A DNA stretch of 64,000 bases from Sphingomonas phyllosphaerae FA2 (GCF_000427645.1 NZ_KE386571.1:1477676-1541675), one strand, 5' to 3'; shown: positions 47,042 to 58,406, numbered from the stretch's first letter. Notes: generated by a model from the sequence alone, not told the origin. Numbers and translations: made by a program.

Positions 47042-47692
47042 TTACTCCTGGGGTTGCCGCGACGACGACGCGGCGGGGGTTGAGGTCACAGATATCGGGT
47101 TGGCGTAGCGAACATGCCAGTCGGGATCGACGGCGCGCAATTGCGTCGCGGATGTCCGGTCGGGGCGGAAACGCAGCAGCACCAGGGCTGGCACACTCCA
47201 CTCGGCCCAGTTCGTCGCCTGGCGCGCGGGCCGCCGATAGCGCCGCAGCCAGCCCATCGCGGGACCCGCGAGAGCGCCGTCATCATAGCCCGGACGGGTC
47301 AATACCGCAATCGGCATCGTGCGCGCGATCGTCCGCCACCGTCGCCACTCATGAAATTGCGCGAGATTGTCCGCGCCCATGATCCAGATGAAGCGATTGC
47401 GCGGATAGCGCCGGACGATCGTGCGCAGCGTGTCGACGGTGTAGCGGGTGCGCAGCCGCGCCTCCAGATCGGTCGCGCGGATCGGCGCGCGCCGCGCCAT
47501 CGCGCGTGCCGAGGCGAGCCGCGCGGCAAGCGGCGCCATGCCCGCGCGCGGCTTCAACGGATTGCCCGGCGACACCAGCCACCACGCCTCGTCCAGCCCC
47601 AGCAGCCGGATCGCCTCCAGCGTGACGTGCCGGTGCCCGCGATGCGCGGGATTGAACGAGCCGCCGAGCAGCCCGATGCGCCGGATCGTCAA
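47042..47692 (-). CDS. nadD: Nicotinate-nucleotide adenylyltransferase NadD
   Basis: A 216-residue nucleotidyltransferase. The N-terminal motif GLLGGSFNPAHRGHRHV (His17, His20) binds ATP, NPLKP and ALLTRP-like segments surround nicotinate nucleotide, and the C-terminal DRTSATQLRA replaces the family ISSTxIR. It makes deamido-NAD in the last common steps of NAD synthesis. No ATG fits; the TTG at 47692 overlaps the proA stop (TTGA) and gives MTIRRIGLLGGSF. The stop (TAA) is part of a CAGGAG ribosome binding site for rsfS. Confidence 0.93.
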   Translation of the reverse strand: MTIRRIGLLGGSFNPAHRGHRHVTLEAIRLLGLDEAWWLVSPGNPLKPRAGMAPLAARLASARAMARRAPIRATDLEARLRTRYTVDTLRTIVRRYPRNRFIWIMGADNLAQFHEWRRWRTIARTMPIAVLTRPGYDDGALAGPAMGWLRRYRRPARQATNWAEWSVPALVLLRFRPDRTSATQLRAVDPDWHVRYANPISVTSTPAASSSRQPQE

Positions 47693-48945
47693 CCGCGGAT
47701 CTGCCCGCTGCCGCGCCCCAGCCACTTGTAGGTGGTCAACCCTTCCAGCGCGACCGGCCCGCGCGCATGGAGCCGCCCGGTGGCGATCCCGATCTCCGCG
47801 CCCAGCCCGAACTCGCCGCCGTCCGCGAATTGCGTCGAGGCGTTCCACAGCACGATCGCCGAGTCGACGTCGCGCAGGAAGCGTTCGGCAACCGCGCGAT
47901 CCTCGGCGACGATCGCATCGGTATGGTGCGATCCATGCGCCGCGATATGCGCCAGCGCGCCGTCGATTCCCTCCACGATCGCCACCGACGCGATCGCATC
48001 CAGATATTCGGTGTCCCAGTCGGCCGGCTCGGCAGCGTCGATCGACGGCACCAGCGCGCGCGCCGCCTCGTCGCCCCGCACCGCACAGCCCCGCTCAGCC
48101 AGCGCACCGATCAGCGACGCCGCGTGCGGCCAGTCACGGTCGACCAGCAACGTCTCCATCGCGCCGCAGATACCCGTCCGCCGCATCTTGGCATCGAGCA
48201 CGATCTGCTTCGCCATTTCCGCCTCGGCGGAGCGGTGGACGAAGACGTGATTGATCCCGTCGAGGTGGGCGAGCACCGGGACGCGCGCCTCGTTCTGGAC
48301 GCGCTCGACCAGATTGCGCCCCCCACGCGGAATGATCAGGTCGATCGCACCGGCCGCCGCCAACAGCGCGCCGACCGCGGCGCGATCGGTGGTCGGCACG
48401 AGTTGCACGGCGTCGCCCGGCGCCCCCGTCGCCTCCAGCCCGCGCACGAACGCCGCGTGGATCGCGCGGTTGCTCTCCACCGCCTCCGATCCGCCGCGCA
48501 GAATCACCGCATTCCCCGACCGCACGCACAGCGCCGCCGCGTCGGCGGTCACGTTCGGCCGGCTTTCGTAGATGATCCCGATCACCCCGATCGGCACCCG
48601 CACCCGGCTCAACACCAGACCGTTCGGACGCTCGGCGCTGTCGATCACCTGCCCGACCGGATCGGACAGATGGGCGACGGTCGCGACCGCGATAGCAATC
48701 CCCTCCACCCTGGCTTCGTCCAGCCGCAAGCGATCGAGCATCGCATCGGACAGACCGTCGCGCCGGCCACGCTCCAGATCGAGCGCGTTGGCCGCCAGGA
48801 TCGCCGGGCTCGCCTGACGCAGCGCTTCCGCCGCCGACAGCAGCGCCGCCGATTTCTGCGCGTCGCTCAGCCCGGCAAGTTGATGGGCAGCGGTGCGCGC
48901 ACGGCGCGCGAGCGTGGCGATCAGGGTGGTGGCGTCCTCCGACAT
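47689..48945 (-). CDS. proA: Gamma-glutamyl phosphate reductase ProA
   Basis: A 418-residue aldehyde dehydrogenase superfamily enzyme. Cofactor segments VPIGVIGIIYESRPNVT and GNAVILRGGSEA precede the catalytic cysteine in KMRRTGICGAMETLLVD (Cys260). It reduces gamma-glutamyl phosphate to glutamate semialdehyde for proline synthesis; proB is not in this window. The ATG at 48945 gives the usual N-terminus; the open frame runs upstream. It is the first gene seen of the operon that runs down to coq7. Confidence 0.95.
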   Translation of the reverse strand: MSEDATTLIATLARRARTAAHQLAGLSDAQKSAALLSAAEALRQASPAILAANALDLERGRRDGLSDAMLDRLRLDEARVEGIAIAVATVAHLSDPVGQVIDSAERPNGLVLSRVRVPIGVIGIIYESRPNVTADAAALCVRSGNAVILRGGSEAVESNRAIHAAFVRGLEATGAPGDAVQLVPTTDRAAVGALLAAAGAIDLIIPRGGRNLVERVQNEARVPVLAHLDGINHVFVHRSAEAEMAKQIVLDAKMRRTGICGAMETLLVDRDWPHAASLIGALAERGCAVRGDEAARALVPSIDAAEPADWDTEYLDAIASVAIVEGIDGALAHIAAHGSHHTDAIVAEDRAVAERFLRDVDSAIVLWNASTQFADGGEFGLGAEIGIATGRLHARGPVALEGLTTYKWLGRGSGQIRG

Positions 48946-49135
48946 GCGCGCGCCGTAGCACGCACCGCGCCTGACGCCCAGCCGCAGGTCAGCTCGGCAC
49001 CTCGACCGGCTCGCGCCCCCGCGACGATATTCCGACAATCCCGGCGGACGCGCCCGCCCCATCGTCCGATTGGCCTGAACCGCACCCCCGGGTTCCGGCG
49101 CTGGCGAATTGCGCAGTCGTCACCATATCTGCGGG

Positions 49136-49633
49136 ATGAACGATGCAGCTCTCGACCGCCGCCGCTTCCTCGCCGTTGCCGGCAGCGGCGTTCTCGCCAC
49201 GACCTTGCTCGCGTGCGGATCGCGAACAGCAGACGCGGCGGAGCGTTTCCCCGTCACCCGCACCGACGCGCAGTGGCAGGCACAACTCGGACCAGCTGCG
49301 TTCGAGGTGCTGCGTCGCGAAGGAACCGAACGTCCCTACAGCAGCCCGCTCAACAACGAGCATCGCAACGGGACGTTCGCGTGCAAGGGCTGCACCCAAC
49401 CGCTGTTCTCATCGAAAACGAAGTTCGAAAGCGGCACCGGTTGGCCCAGCTTCACCGCGCCGCTGCCCCGTGCGATCGGCTATCATCGGGATTCGACGCT
49501 CGGGATGGTACGGACCGAGGTGCATTGCAGCCGGTGCGGCGGGCATCTCGGCCACGTCTTCGACGATGGGCCGCGCCCGACCGGAAAACGCTATTGCATG
49601 AACGGCGTAGCGATGACCTTCCGCCCCGCCTGA
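49136..49633 (+). CDS. msrB: Peptide-methionine (R)-S-oxide reductase MsrB, Tat-exported
   Basis: A 165-residue MsrB. The N-terminus has a twin-arginine motif (DRRRFLAVAGSG) and a lipobox-like LLACGS (Cys27), so it is predicted to be exported and possibly lipid-anchored. The zinc site has Cys83, Cys86 (CKGC), Cys131 and Cys134 (CSRCGGHLGHVF). The catalytic cysteine is Cys154 in RYCMNGVAM. It repairs methionine-R-sulfoxide in envelope proteins. The ATG at 49136 follows GCGGG. It converges with the CHAP gene, 7 bases between stops. Confidence 0.92.
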   Translation: MNDAALDRRRFLAVAGSGVLATTLLACGSRTADAAERFPVTRTDAQWQAQLGPAAFEVLRREGTERPYSSPLNNEHRNGTFACKGCTQPLFSSKTKFESGTGWPSFTAPLPRAIGYHRDSTLGMVRTEVHCSRCGGHLGHVFDDGPRPTGKRYCMNGVAMTFRPA

Positions 49634-49640
49634 CCAAAAC

Positions 49641-50192
49641 TCAGCGCGCGGCGGGCACCGCGCCGCCGACCGGCACCACTGCCGAGGTCGCGATCGTCAG
49701 CGGCGCCAGCGGCGCTTCGCTCTCGATCGTCGTCGGCGCCTTGCCGGCATAGATGAACCCGGCCAGCGGGTAGCTGCTCGTGCCCAGATCGCCGATCCCG
49801 GCGAACCACACGCGCACTTCGCTCCAGTCACCCGCTGCCGAGACGTCGACTGCGCGAACGTCACGCTCGATCCCGCCGCGCCGCGACCAATTGGCATGGG
49901 TCAGCAGCACTTCGCGGCCGCTGACGACCTTGCTGACCATCGCGACATGCCCGACCGGCATCGCACGCGTCGCCTTGAACGCCATCACCGCCCCGACCTC
50001 GGGCGCGGTGCCGCGGTCGTAACGGCCCGCCGCCTGACCCCACCAGGTGTTGGCATTGCCGTGGATGTCGATACCCGACACTTCACGCGCGAACGGCGCG
50101 CACTGCAACGAGCGCGCCTGCGCCGGAGCGATGCCCATCAGGGCGCACGAAACCACCAGCGCAAATCGCGCTGTCCATACCTTGGCGTTCAC
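49641..50192 (-). CDS. CHAP domain secreted amidase/peptidase
   Basis: A 183-residue exported protein with a CHAP (NlpC/P60-like) domain. The signal peptide (ARFALVVSCALMGIAPAQA) is followed by the catalytic cysteine in LQCAPFAR (Cys31), GNANTWWGQAAGRYDRG, the histidine in MPVGHVAMVSKV (His82), and HANWS. CHAP enzymes cut peptidoglycan stem peptides. The GTG at 50192 is chosen because it gives a proper signal peptide and lies behind a GGGGGG stretch; the open frame extends to 50255. The C-terminal 50 residues have no clear motif. Confidence 0.86.
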   Translation of the reverse strand: MNAKVWTARFALVVSCALMGIAPAQARSLQCAPFAREVSGIDIHGNANTWWGQAAGRYDRGTAPEVGAVMAFKATRAMPVGHVAMVSKVVSGREVLLTHANWSRRGGIERDVRAVDVSAAGDWSEVRVWFAGIGDLGTSSYPLAGFIYAGKAPTTIESEAPLAPLTIATSAVVPVGGAVPAAR

Positions 50193-50550
50193 GGGTGACC
50201 CCCCGGTCAACAGGATTGATGACCGTCGGCTAACCAGAAAGATCTGAATCAACAAATGCCGCGGGAACCTTTTCGGATGAACCGAAGATGACTGACGACG
50301 AACCGAACATCGCCCCGAAAATCATGTCAGTGATGCTGCCGCTGAGTCTTACCGGGGTCTTAAAATCAGCTCCAATCGAGCGAGACCATCGATTCGCGGG
50401 CATGAACCGTCCGCATTTCAGCGATGCAGTACGCCGGATGCAGTTAGCCGCGCACCGGCTTTCGAACGTCGAGTATCGATTGTCGCTTGCCGATCCTTTG
50501 ATCGGCATTTAAGCCGACCATCTGTCCGCGCGAAGGAAGAGACGGAAGCT
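50193..50550. other. Divergent intergenic region between CHAP and acyl-CoA dehydrogenase genes
   Basis: A 358-base region that is clearly less GC-rich than its surroundings. Short frames on both strands (for example 50288-50512 plus, 50230-50508 minus) have no recognisable products. It contains a perfect seven-base inverted repeat GCCGATC-CTTT-GATCGGC (50489-50506) 45 bases before the dehydrogenase start, a possible operator or terminator. Confidence 0.4.
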
Positions 50551-51696
50551 ATGGCGCTGGATTCCGACACGTTCGATGCCCTTATCGCCGCCGTCCGGCG
50601 CTTCGTCGCGGAACGGCTTCGCCCGCTGGAAGCGCAGGTCGAGGCCGACGATGCGGTCCCCGATGCGGTCATCGCCGAGATGCGCGACCTCGGGCTGTTC
50701 GGCCTGTCGATCGACCCGGACTACGGCGGCCTGGGGCTGACGATGGGCGAGGAAGTGCGCGTCGCGATCGAACTCGGCCGCACCACCCCGGCGTTCCGCT
50801 CCGCGTTCGGCACCAATGTCGGGATCGGCAGCCAGGGGTTGGTGATCGCAGGCAGCGCCGAGCAGAAAGCCGCCTGGCTGCCGCGGATCGCTAGCGGCGA
50901 GATCATCACCAGCTTCGCGCTCACCGAGCCCGACGTCGGCAGCGATTCGGGCAGCGTCACGACCCGCGCGGTGCGCGATGGTGACGTCTATCGGCTGACC
51001 GGCACCAAACGCTACATCACCAATGCCGATCGCGCCGATCTGTTCACGGTGATGGCGCGCACCGGCGAGGAAAAGGGCGGGCGCGGCGTATCGGCCTTTC
51101 TCGTGCCGCGCGACCTGCCCGGCGTGACGGTCGGCGCGCCCGAGAAGAAGATGGGCCAGAAGGGCGCGAAGGTCGCCGATGTCGTGTTCGACGACGTCCC
51201 CGTCCCGGCCGCGAACCGGCTGGGGGCGGACGGCGATGGTTTCCGCATCGCGATGCAAGTGCTTGATCGCGGGCGACTGCACATCGCCGCGGTCTGCGTC
51301 GGGGTCGCCGAGCGCCTGATCGCCGACGCGGTCGCCTATGCCACCAGCCGCCGCCAGTTCGGCAAGGCGATCGCCGAGCATCAGCTCATTCAGGCGATGA
51401 TCGCCGATTCCAAGACCGAGGCGCTCGCCGCCCGCGCGCTGGTGCTCGATACCGCCGTGAAGAAGGATGCCGGCGAGGACGTCATTCTCGAAAGCGCCGC
51501 CGCCAAATATTACGCCAGCGAGATGGTCGGCCGCGTCGCCGATCGCGCGGTGCAGATCCTCGGCGGCGCCGGCTATATCGCCGATTACGGCGTCGAGCGG
51601 CTGTACCGCGACGTGCGGCTGTTCCGCATCTACGAAGGCACCAGCCAGATCCAGCAATTGATCATCGCCCGCGAGACGTTGAAGCGCGGCGAATAA
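50551..51696 (+). CDS. Acyl-CoA dehydrogenase
   Basis: A 381-residue flavoprotein. It shows the N-terminal helical domain (EMRDLGLFGLSIDPDYGGLGL), the FAD-binding middle domain (TSFALTEPDVGSDSGSVTTRAV), the C-terminal helices (VGVAERLIADAVAYATSRRQFGKAIAEHQ) and the catalytic-glutamate segment YEGTSQIQQLIIARE. It oxidises an acyl-CoA to an enoyl-CoA; chain length cannot be told. A strong ribosome binding site (GAAGGAAGAG) precedes the ATG at 50551. An SDR gene follows after 14 bases. Confidence 0.92.
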   Translation: MALDSDTFDALIAAVRRFVAERLRPLEAQVEADDAVPDAVIAEMRDLGLFGLSIDPDYGGLGLTMGEEVRVAIELGRTTPAFRSAFGTNVGIGSQGLVIAGSAEQKAAWLPRIASGEIITSFALTEPDVGSDSGSVTTRAVRDGDVYRLTGTKRYITNADRADLFTVMARTGEEKGGRGVSAFLVPRDLPGVTVGAPEKKMGQKGAKVADVVFDDVPVPAANRLGADGDGFRIAMQVLDRGRLHIAAVCVGVAERLIADAVAYATSRRQFGKAIAEHQLIQAMIADSKTEALAARALVLDTAVKKDAGEDVILESAAAKYYASEMVGRVADRAVQILGGAGYIADYGVERLYRDVRLFRIYEGTSQIQQLIIARETLKRGE

Positions 51697-51710
51697 GGGA
51701 GAGGATTGAT

Positions 51711-52499
51711 ATGGATACCGGCAAGCTGTTCCGGCTCGACGGCCGCGTCGCGCTGGTCACGGGGGGCAGCCGCGGAATCGGCAAGATGATCGCGGCTGGC
51801 TTCGTCGCGCAGGGTGCGCGCGTCTATGTCTCCAGCCGCAAGGCCGAGGCGTGCGCCGAAACCGCCGCCGAACTGGGCGAGAAGTGCATCGCGCTCCCGC
51901 AGGATATCTCGACCGTCGACGGCTGCCGCGCGCTCGCCGCAGCCTTGGCGGATCGTGAGGAGCGGCTCGACATCCTCGTCAACAATGCCGGCGCGGCCTG
52001 GGGCGTCGCGTTCGAGGAATTCCCGGAAAGTGGCTGGGACAAGGTCATGGACCTCAACGTCAAATCGCCATTCTTCCTGACCCAGTCGCTCCATGCGCTG
52101 CTCAAGGCTGGCGCTCGCGCGCAAGGCCCCGCCAAGGTCATCAACATCACCTCGATCGACGGGCTGCGGCTCAACCCGTGGGAGACGTACAGCTATCACG
52201 CCTCCAAATCGGCGCTGATCTACCTGACCAAGCGACTGGCGGCGCGGCTCATCCGCGAGGGCATCAACGTCACCTCGATCGCCCCCGGCGCCTTCCCGAG
52301 CGAAATGAACCGCGCCGCGCGCGACCACGGCGATTCGGTCGCCAAGGCGATTCCGGCGCGCCGCATCGGCACCGACGAGGACATGGCCGGCACCGCGATC
52401 TATCTCGCCAGCCGCGCGGGCGATTACGTCGTCGGGGAAACGATCGCGGTGGACGGCGGGCTGGTCCACGCCGCGCTGGGCGGCAGCATCGACGGCTAG
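51711..52499 (+). CDS. SDR family oxidoreductase
   Basis: A 262-residue short-chain dehydrogenase. The Rossmann motif is TGGSRGIG (17-24), the NNAG motif is near residue 91, the catalytic serine is Ser148, and the YxxxK pair is Tyr162-Lys166 (SYHASK). The C-terminus carries APGAFPSEMNRAARDHG and the IAVDGGLVHAALGG tail. Linked to the acyl-CoA dehydrogenase by 14 bases and an AGGGAGAGG ribosome binding site, it probably acts on the same pathway, for example as a 3-hydroxyacyl-CoA or polyol dehydrogenase. The substrate is unknown. Confidence 0.9.
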   Translation: MDTGKLFRLDGRVALVTGGSRGIGKMIAAGFVAQGARVYVSSRKAEACAETAAELGEKCIALPQDISTVDGCRALAAALADREERLDILVNNAGAAWGVAFEEFPESGWDKVMDLNVKSPFFLTQSLHALLKAGARAQGPAKVINITSIDGLRLNPWETYSYHASKSALIYLTKRLAARLIREGINVTSIAPGAFPSEMNRAARDHGDSVAKAIPARRIGTDEDMAGTAIYLASRAGDYVVGETIAVDGGLVHAALGGSIDG

Positions 52500-52515
52500 G
52501 CGGCGGCCCCCGCCC

Positions 52516-52550
52516 CGTCATCCCGGACTTGATCCGGGATCTCGCTTCTA
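52516..52550. repeat. REP-like half element, family B (copy B5)
   Basis: Only the left arm is present: CGTCATCCCGGACTTGATCC followed by GGGATCTCGCTTCT. The complementary right arm is missing, so this is a truncated copy. It is followed 58 bases later by copy A5. Confidence 0.8.
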
Positions 52551-52607
52551 CCGACGGTCGCGAAAAGCGGCCTTCGAATAGAGTTCTGACGAAGGAACGC
52601 CCTCATC

Positions 52608-52684
52608 CGTCATTGCGAGCGCAGCGAAGCAATCCAGAGCCGGACCAGGACGCCCTGGATTGCTTCGCTACGCTCGCAATGACG
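52608..52684. repeat. REP-like palindrome, family A (copy A5)
   Basis: Arms CGTCATTGCGAGCGCAGCGA and complement with one mismatch relative to A1. It lies between codirectional SDR and a small gene, just upstream of the EcfG-like promoter. Confidence 0.92.
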
Positions 52685-52716
52685 AGCCGATGTGCCGTCA
52701 TCCCGCCCAAGCCACG

Positions 52717-52742
52717 GGAACGGCGGCACGATACGGTCCGTT
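52717..52742 (+). promoter_or_regulatory. EcfG-type (general stress) promoter upstream of small gene
   Basis: GGAAC (52717-52721) and CGTT (52739-52742) are separated by exactly 17 bases, the consensus of the alphaproteobacterial general stress sigma factor EcfG (GGAAC-N16/17-CGTT). The predicted start lies about 18 bases before the ATG at 52768, with a GAGGAG ribosome binding site between. The spacing is as expected, but a single match is only good evidence. Confidence 0.6.
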
Positions 52743-52767
52743 GATCTGCGCACGAGGAGACGATCCG

Positions 52768-52932
52768 ATGACCGAAGACCCAATCCACCCGACCACCGAG
52801 ACCAAACGCCCCAACCTCTCGACCGAACATCAAAAGGAAGGCGACGCCCGCCGCCCCTCCGATCAGCTCGACAAGGGCCAGCCAAACGAGGAAACAATCC
52901 CGCGCAAATCGTCGCTGCTCGGCAACGACTGA
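52768..52932 (+). CDS. Small hydrophilic protein of unknown function (54 aa)
   Basis: A 54-residue protein beginning MTEDPIHPTTETKRPNLSTE and ending KSSLLGND, very rich in Glu, Asp, Lys, Pro and Thr, with no hydrophobic stretch. It is predicted to be disordered and soluble. I do not recognise a family. A GAGGAGA ribosome binding site sits eight bases before the ATG, and an EcfG-like promoter lies upstream. The gene stands alone between REP elements and tmRNA. The stress-promoter context suggests a role in general stress response. Confidence 0.6.
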   Translation: MTEDPIHPTTETKRPNLSTEHQKEGDARRPSDQLDKGQPNEETIPRKSSLLGND

Positions 52933-52955
52933 CACCTGCGACGCAAATGGTAAGT

Positions 52956-53300
52956 GGGGAGCTTCTGTTGCCCGGTGCTCCCCGTACCGCTGGAATCCCC
53001 TTCTGTTGCCCGGTGGGGTCCAACCGCGCTATTTTGGTGTAACGTCAGGCCGTTAGGCCCTCAGTTACGCCGCAATCGCGAGTGCTTCGTTATCGTTGGC
53101 ACTTGTGTAATGGGCCGTTGCGGTGGTCCCATTCCGAGCGAAAACAGCGCCTTTCAACACACGTCGATCCTGGTTCGGCCCCGTCAGAAACGGTGTCCAG
53201 ATACACCACCACTTATGGTGGAGCCGCCGGGTACTGCCCCCGGGTCCGCTGCGTCTATTTTACGCCGCAGTTTATCGCCATAGCCGGGTAGAACCCGACA
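52956..53300 (-). ncRNA. ssrA: Circularly permuted two-piece tmRNA (ssrA)
   Basis: Minus-strand tmRNA gene in the alphaproteobacterial permuted order. The acceptor piece is read first. Its T-arm is CCGGG-GGCAGTA-CCCGG, and it ends GGCTCCACCA at 53216. A 33-base intervening segment (53215-53183) follows, then the coding piece, starting GGGGCCGAACCAGGATCGAC at 53182. The 5' GGGGCCG pairs with CGGCTCC of the acceptor piece to make the tRNA-like acceptor stem. The tag frame (53100-53065) encodes ANDNEALAIAA and stop. Downstream pseudoknot sequence contains two near-repeats of ACCGGGCAACAGAAG, and the last forms a stem GGGGAGC / GCTCCCC (52983-52956), which I take as the 3' end. Together with SmpB it rescues stalled ribosomes and tags nascent proteins. 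The outer ends are approximate. Confidence 0.9.
53065..53100 (-). other. tmRNA proteolysis-tag reading frame
   Basis: On the minus strand, the codons GCC AAC GAT AAC GAA GCA CTC GCG ATT GCG GCG TAA encode ANDNEALAIAA. The C-terminal Ala-Ala fits recognition by ClpXP and related proteases. It lies inside the ssrA RNA, so it has no ribosome binding site. Confidence 0.9.
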
Positions 53301-53306
53301 GAGGGT

Positions 53307-53312
53307 GATATA
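53307..53312 (-). promoter_or_regulatory. Putative -10 element of ssrA
   Basis: TATATC on the minus strand (53312-53307) would start transcription near 53300, a few bases before the acceptor piece. The -35 region, TTTTCC at 17 bases, is weak. It shares the 70-base gap with the divergent Rrf2 regulator gene. Confidence 0.35.
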
Positions 53313-53366
53313 GGGCGCCCGAAGCATTTGGAAAAGGGGCGATCGGCCATTTGCCCGCCACAATAT

Positions 53367-53382
53367 CCCTGTATATAGTGGG
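53367..53382 (+). promoter_or_regulatory. Palindromic -10/operator candidate of the Rrf2 gene
   Basis: CCC-TG-TATATA-GT-GGG is an imperfect palindrome whose core TATATA (53372-53377) can act as the -10 box. It ends three bases before the ATG at 53385, so the transcript would be leaderless or nearly so. The symmetry suits an autoregulatory Rrf2 binding site. Confidence 0.4.
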
Positions 53383-53384
53383 TC

Positions 53385-53816
53385 ATGCTTACCCAGCGCT
53401 CCCGTTATGCCCTGCGATCGATGCTGTTTCTGGCCACCGCCCCGGCTGGTGCGCCGCCGACGCCGATGACGCGCATTGCGGCCGAGGCGAATGTTCCGCG
53501 CAAATTCCTCGAGTTGATCCTCGCCGACCTGCGCGACGCCGGGTTGCTGCACAGCTATCGCGGCAAGATGGGCGGCTATGTCCTGTCGCGTCCTGCGCAC
53601 CTGATCTCGCTCGGCGAGGTGATCCGCGTGATCGAGGGGCCGCTCGCACTCGTCCCCTGCGTCAGCCGTACCGCCTATCGCCCGTGCAAGGATTGCAAGA
53701 GCGAGGCGGAATGCGCGATCCGGCTGGCGATGATGCGCGTGCGCGATGAAACCGCGCGCATCCTCGACGGCACCAGCCTCGCCGATGCGACCGCGGAGAA
53801 GCTCGCCGCGGCGTGA
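53385..53816 (+). CDS. Rrf2 family transcriptional regulator, Fe-S type
   Basis: A 143-residue winged-helix regulator. The HTH lies in residues about 20-60 (MTRIAAEANVPRKFLELILADLRDAGLL), with a GKMGGYVLSRPAHLISLGEVIRVIEGP wing. Four cysteines (Cys92, Cys101, Cys104, Cys110) could hold an Fe-S cluster that senses iron, NO or redox state, as in IscR, NsrR and RirA; the spacing is its own and does not fix which. Target genes are unknown. It lies next to and divergent from ssrA. No Shine-Dalgarno sequence precedes the ATG. Confidence 0.88.
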   Translation: MLTQRSRYALRSMLFLATAPAGAPPTPMTRIAAEANVPRKFLELILADLRDAGLLHSYRGKMGGYVLSRPAHLISLGEVIRVIEGPLALVPCVSRTAYRPCKDCKSEAECAIRLAMMRVRDETARILDGTSLADATAEKLAAA

Positions 53817-53847
53817 AGTGATGGACGCTGGCGCGCGGGTTTTCTAA

Positions 53848-55998
<2,151 letters not shown>

Positions 55999-56014
55999 CG
56001 CTTAACCCCGGTGT

Positions 56015-56044
56015 CATCCTTTCTCCCATGTCGTGAGAAGGATG
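56015..56044 (+). terminator. Hairpin after ligA
   Basis: CATCCTTTCTC pairs with GAGAAGGATG across a short loop, with one unpaired T, 17 bases after the ligA stop. No T-run follows. It probably ends the ligA transcript, or acts as a 3' stabiliser. Confidence 0.45.
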
Positions 56045-56066
56045 TAGCTCCCACCTAGCCAGACTC

Positions 56067-56158
56067 CGTCATCCCGGACCTGATCCGGGATCCCGCTTCT
56101 TCCTTCCTGCTGCCCAAGCACAAGGAAGCGGGGCCCCAAATCAAGTCCGGGGCGACGA
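56067..56158. repeat. REP-like palindrome, family B (copy B6)
   Basis: Left arm CGTCATCCCGGACCTGATCC, with CGGGATCCCGCTTCTTCC; right arm AAGCGGGGCCCCAAATCAAG, then TCCGGGGCGACG. It is a diverged copy between convergent ligA and ftsH and is followed by A6. Confidence 0.85.
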
Positions 56159-56205
56159 AGGTCACACCTTCAATAACGACGCGACACCAGCAGCCCGCCT
56201 GTCGC

Positions 56206-56282
56206 CGTCTTTGCGAGCGTAGCGAGGCAATCCAGAGCGTTCTGGTCCGGCTCTGGATTGCCTCGCTGCGCTCGCAGTGACA
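56206..56282. repeat. REP-like palindrome, family A (copy A6)
   Basis: A diverged family A copy: left arm CGTCTTTGCGAGCGTAGCGA, right arm with GCCTCGCTGCGCTCGCAGTG. The drift is compensated on both arms in places (CCTCGC pairing with GCGAGG), which suggests the stem is maintained. Confidence 0.88.
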
Positions 56283-56305
56283 CCCCTCCCCCACCCCGCG
56301 CGCAC

Positions 56306-56334
56306 AAAAAAAGAGGCGACCCGCAGGCCGCCTC
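56306..56334 (-). terminator. Rho-independent terminator of ftsH
   Basis: On the minus strand the stem GAGGCGGCC / GGGTCGCCTC has the loop TGC and one bulge, followed by seven T residues. It lies 26 bases after the ftsH stop. It is the clearest classical intrinsic terminator in the window. Confidence 0.85.
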
Positions 56335-56359
56335 CTTCTTCACCCATCAACCGAAGAAA

Positions 56360-58342
<1,983 letters not shown>

Positions 58343-58362
58343 CGGCTACCTTTCCGTCGGCT

Positions 58363-58392
58363 ATAATGTAGGCTCGGACAGGTTAATGGCAA
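58363..58392 (-). promoter_or_regulatory. Putative sigma-70 promoter of ftsH
   Basis: On the minus strand, TTGCCA (58392-58387) and CATTAT (58368-58363) are separated by 18 bases, putting the start about 15 bases before the ATG. A GGAAAGG ribosome binding site follows. No clear sigma-32 motif is seen. Confidence 0.5.
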
Positions 58393-58406
58393 TGGAACAA
58401 CGTCGG

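Noticed and set aside
47767..49752. A 661-codon plus-strand open frame over proA and msrB
   Set aside because: It runs antisense to proA and out of frame across msrB, and shows no domain.
50288..50512. A 74-codon plus frame and a 92-codon minus frame (50230-50508) in the gap before the acyl-CoA dehydrogenase
   Set aside because: Neither has a ribosome binding site or a plausible protein pattern; coding on both strands here is unlikely.
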